DNA from: Janthinobacterium sp. FW305-129
Lineage (GTDB): Bacteria; Pseudomonadota; Gammaproteobacteria; Burkholderiales; Burkholderiaceae_D
Length of the DNA stretch: 64,000 nucleotides
Assembly (NCBI RefSeq): GCF_020858115.1
Contig: NZ_JACYMM010000003.1
Coordinates: forward strand, 1 to 64,000
Direction of reading: 5' to 3'
Shown: positions 63,810 through 64,000 of the stretch, one piece after another
Numbering within the stretch: position 1 is the first letter of the stretch
How the letters are laid out: the number at the start of each line of letters is the position of its first letter
The notes under the pieces: generated by a model
Told to the model about the DNA's origin: nothing
Seen by the model: the letters and a program-made list of their open reading frames with translations, nothing else
Databases searched by the model: none
Made by a program: the position numbers and the translations under genes

Positions 63810-64000
63810 TTACAGCGCCACCATCTCGAAATCATCCTTGCGCGCACCGCATTCAGGACAGGTCCAGTTCATCGGAACATCGGCCCAACGCGTGCCCGGA
63901 GCGATGTCTTCGTCGGGCAGGCCGGCCGCTTCATCATAAACCCAGCCGCAAATAAGACACATCCACGTTTGGAATTGCTGCGTTGTTTCGTTGCTACTCA
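63810..64000 (-). CDS. Rubredoxin (start codon cut by the window edge by one base)
   Basis: A 63-residue iron-sulfur electron carrier with one Fe bound by four Cys: MCLICGWVYDEAAG and CPECGARKDDFEM. The frame reaches the last base as xTG AGT AGC, so the first nucleotide of the start codon lies just outside. Length fits a full rubredoxin. The gene lies next to pilG, as in many Betaproteobacteria. It may serve fatty-acid/alkane oxygenases or oxidative-stress reductases; the partner is unknown. Confidence 0.95.
   Translation of the reverse strand, partial: SSNETTQQFQTWMCLICGWVYDEAAGLPDEDIAPGTRWADVPMNWTCPECGARKDDFEMVAL

Noticed and set aside
1..64000. Prophage, insertion sequence, CRISPR array, tRNA or rRNA genes
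   Set aside because: No integrase, transposase, regularly spaced repeats, tRNA cloverleaf or rRNA-like sequence was found by eye; the gene content is chromosomal throughout.

Overview
The window looks like a chromosomal segment of a betaproteobacterium of the family Oxalobacteraceae, most likely Janthinobacterium or a close relative. This is inferred from the high G+C content, the miaB-phoH-ybeY-corC-lnt-glyQS-gmhB-plsC order, the pilGHIJ-chpA cluster beside rubredoxin, an H-NS-type nucleoid protein, Burkholderiales-type porins and a PEP-CTERM-like exported protein. No tRNA, rRNA, CRISPR array, prophage or transposase was seen. Genes are densely packed, many with ATGA-type overlaps.

Layout. 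1-9.4 kb (minus strand): myo-inositol catabolism genes (iolC running off the left edge, iolG), a porin, and a four-gene operon for a binding-protein ABC importer ending in an inositol-monophosphatase-family enzyme. The iolG promoter region and the importer promoter carry the same perfect 14-bp palindrome, so they probably share one repressor. This is the best candidate for an undescribed system: import, dephosphorylation and catabolism of a phosphorylated polyol. 9.5-17.5 kb: two MFS carriers, a thioredoxin-like and an FAH-family protein, then the beta-ketoadipate genes pcaIJ and pcaF with the divergent IclR regulator pcaR. 17.5-25.1 kb: a ChaN-like lipoprotein, a reactive-sulfur sensor with a split YeeE/YedE transporter, a PEP-CTERM variant, small conserved proteins, a histidine kinase and an HDOD pair.

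25.8-41.3 kb: the conserved housekeeping block (tRNA modification, ribosome maturation, lipoprotein acylation, glycyl-tRNA synthetase, heptose and phospholipid synthesis), then convergent LPS genes waaA, waaC and a phosphohexomutase, and an H-NS protein. 41.7-48.2 kb: an ApaH-like phosphatase, an AraC regulator, and a five-gene unit joining an AhpD-like protein, an acyl-CoA-dehydrogenase-family flavoprotein and a NitT/TauT-type ABC importer whose substrate is unknown. 48.2-52.9 kb (minus): a second acyltransferase, then yqgE-ruvX-pyrR-pyrB and a dihydroorotase homologue that has lost its metal ligands. 53.2-64 kb: a photolyase, then the twitching-motility chemosensory operon pilG-pilH-pilI-pilJ-chpA and a rubredoxin whose start codon straddles the right edge.

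Start codons were chosen from Shine-Dalgarno sequences and overlaps. Functions are inferred from motifs and family resemblance read by eye; no database search was run.
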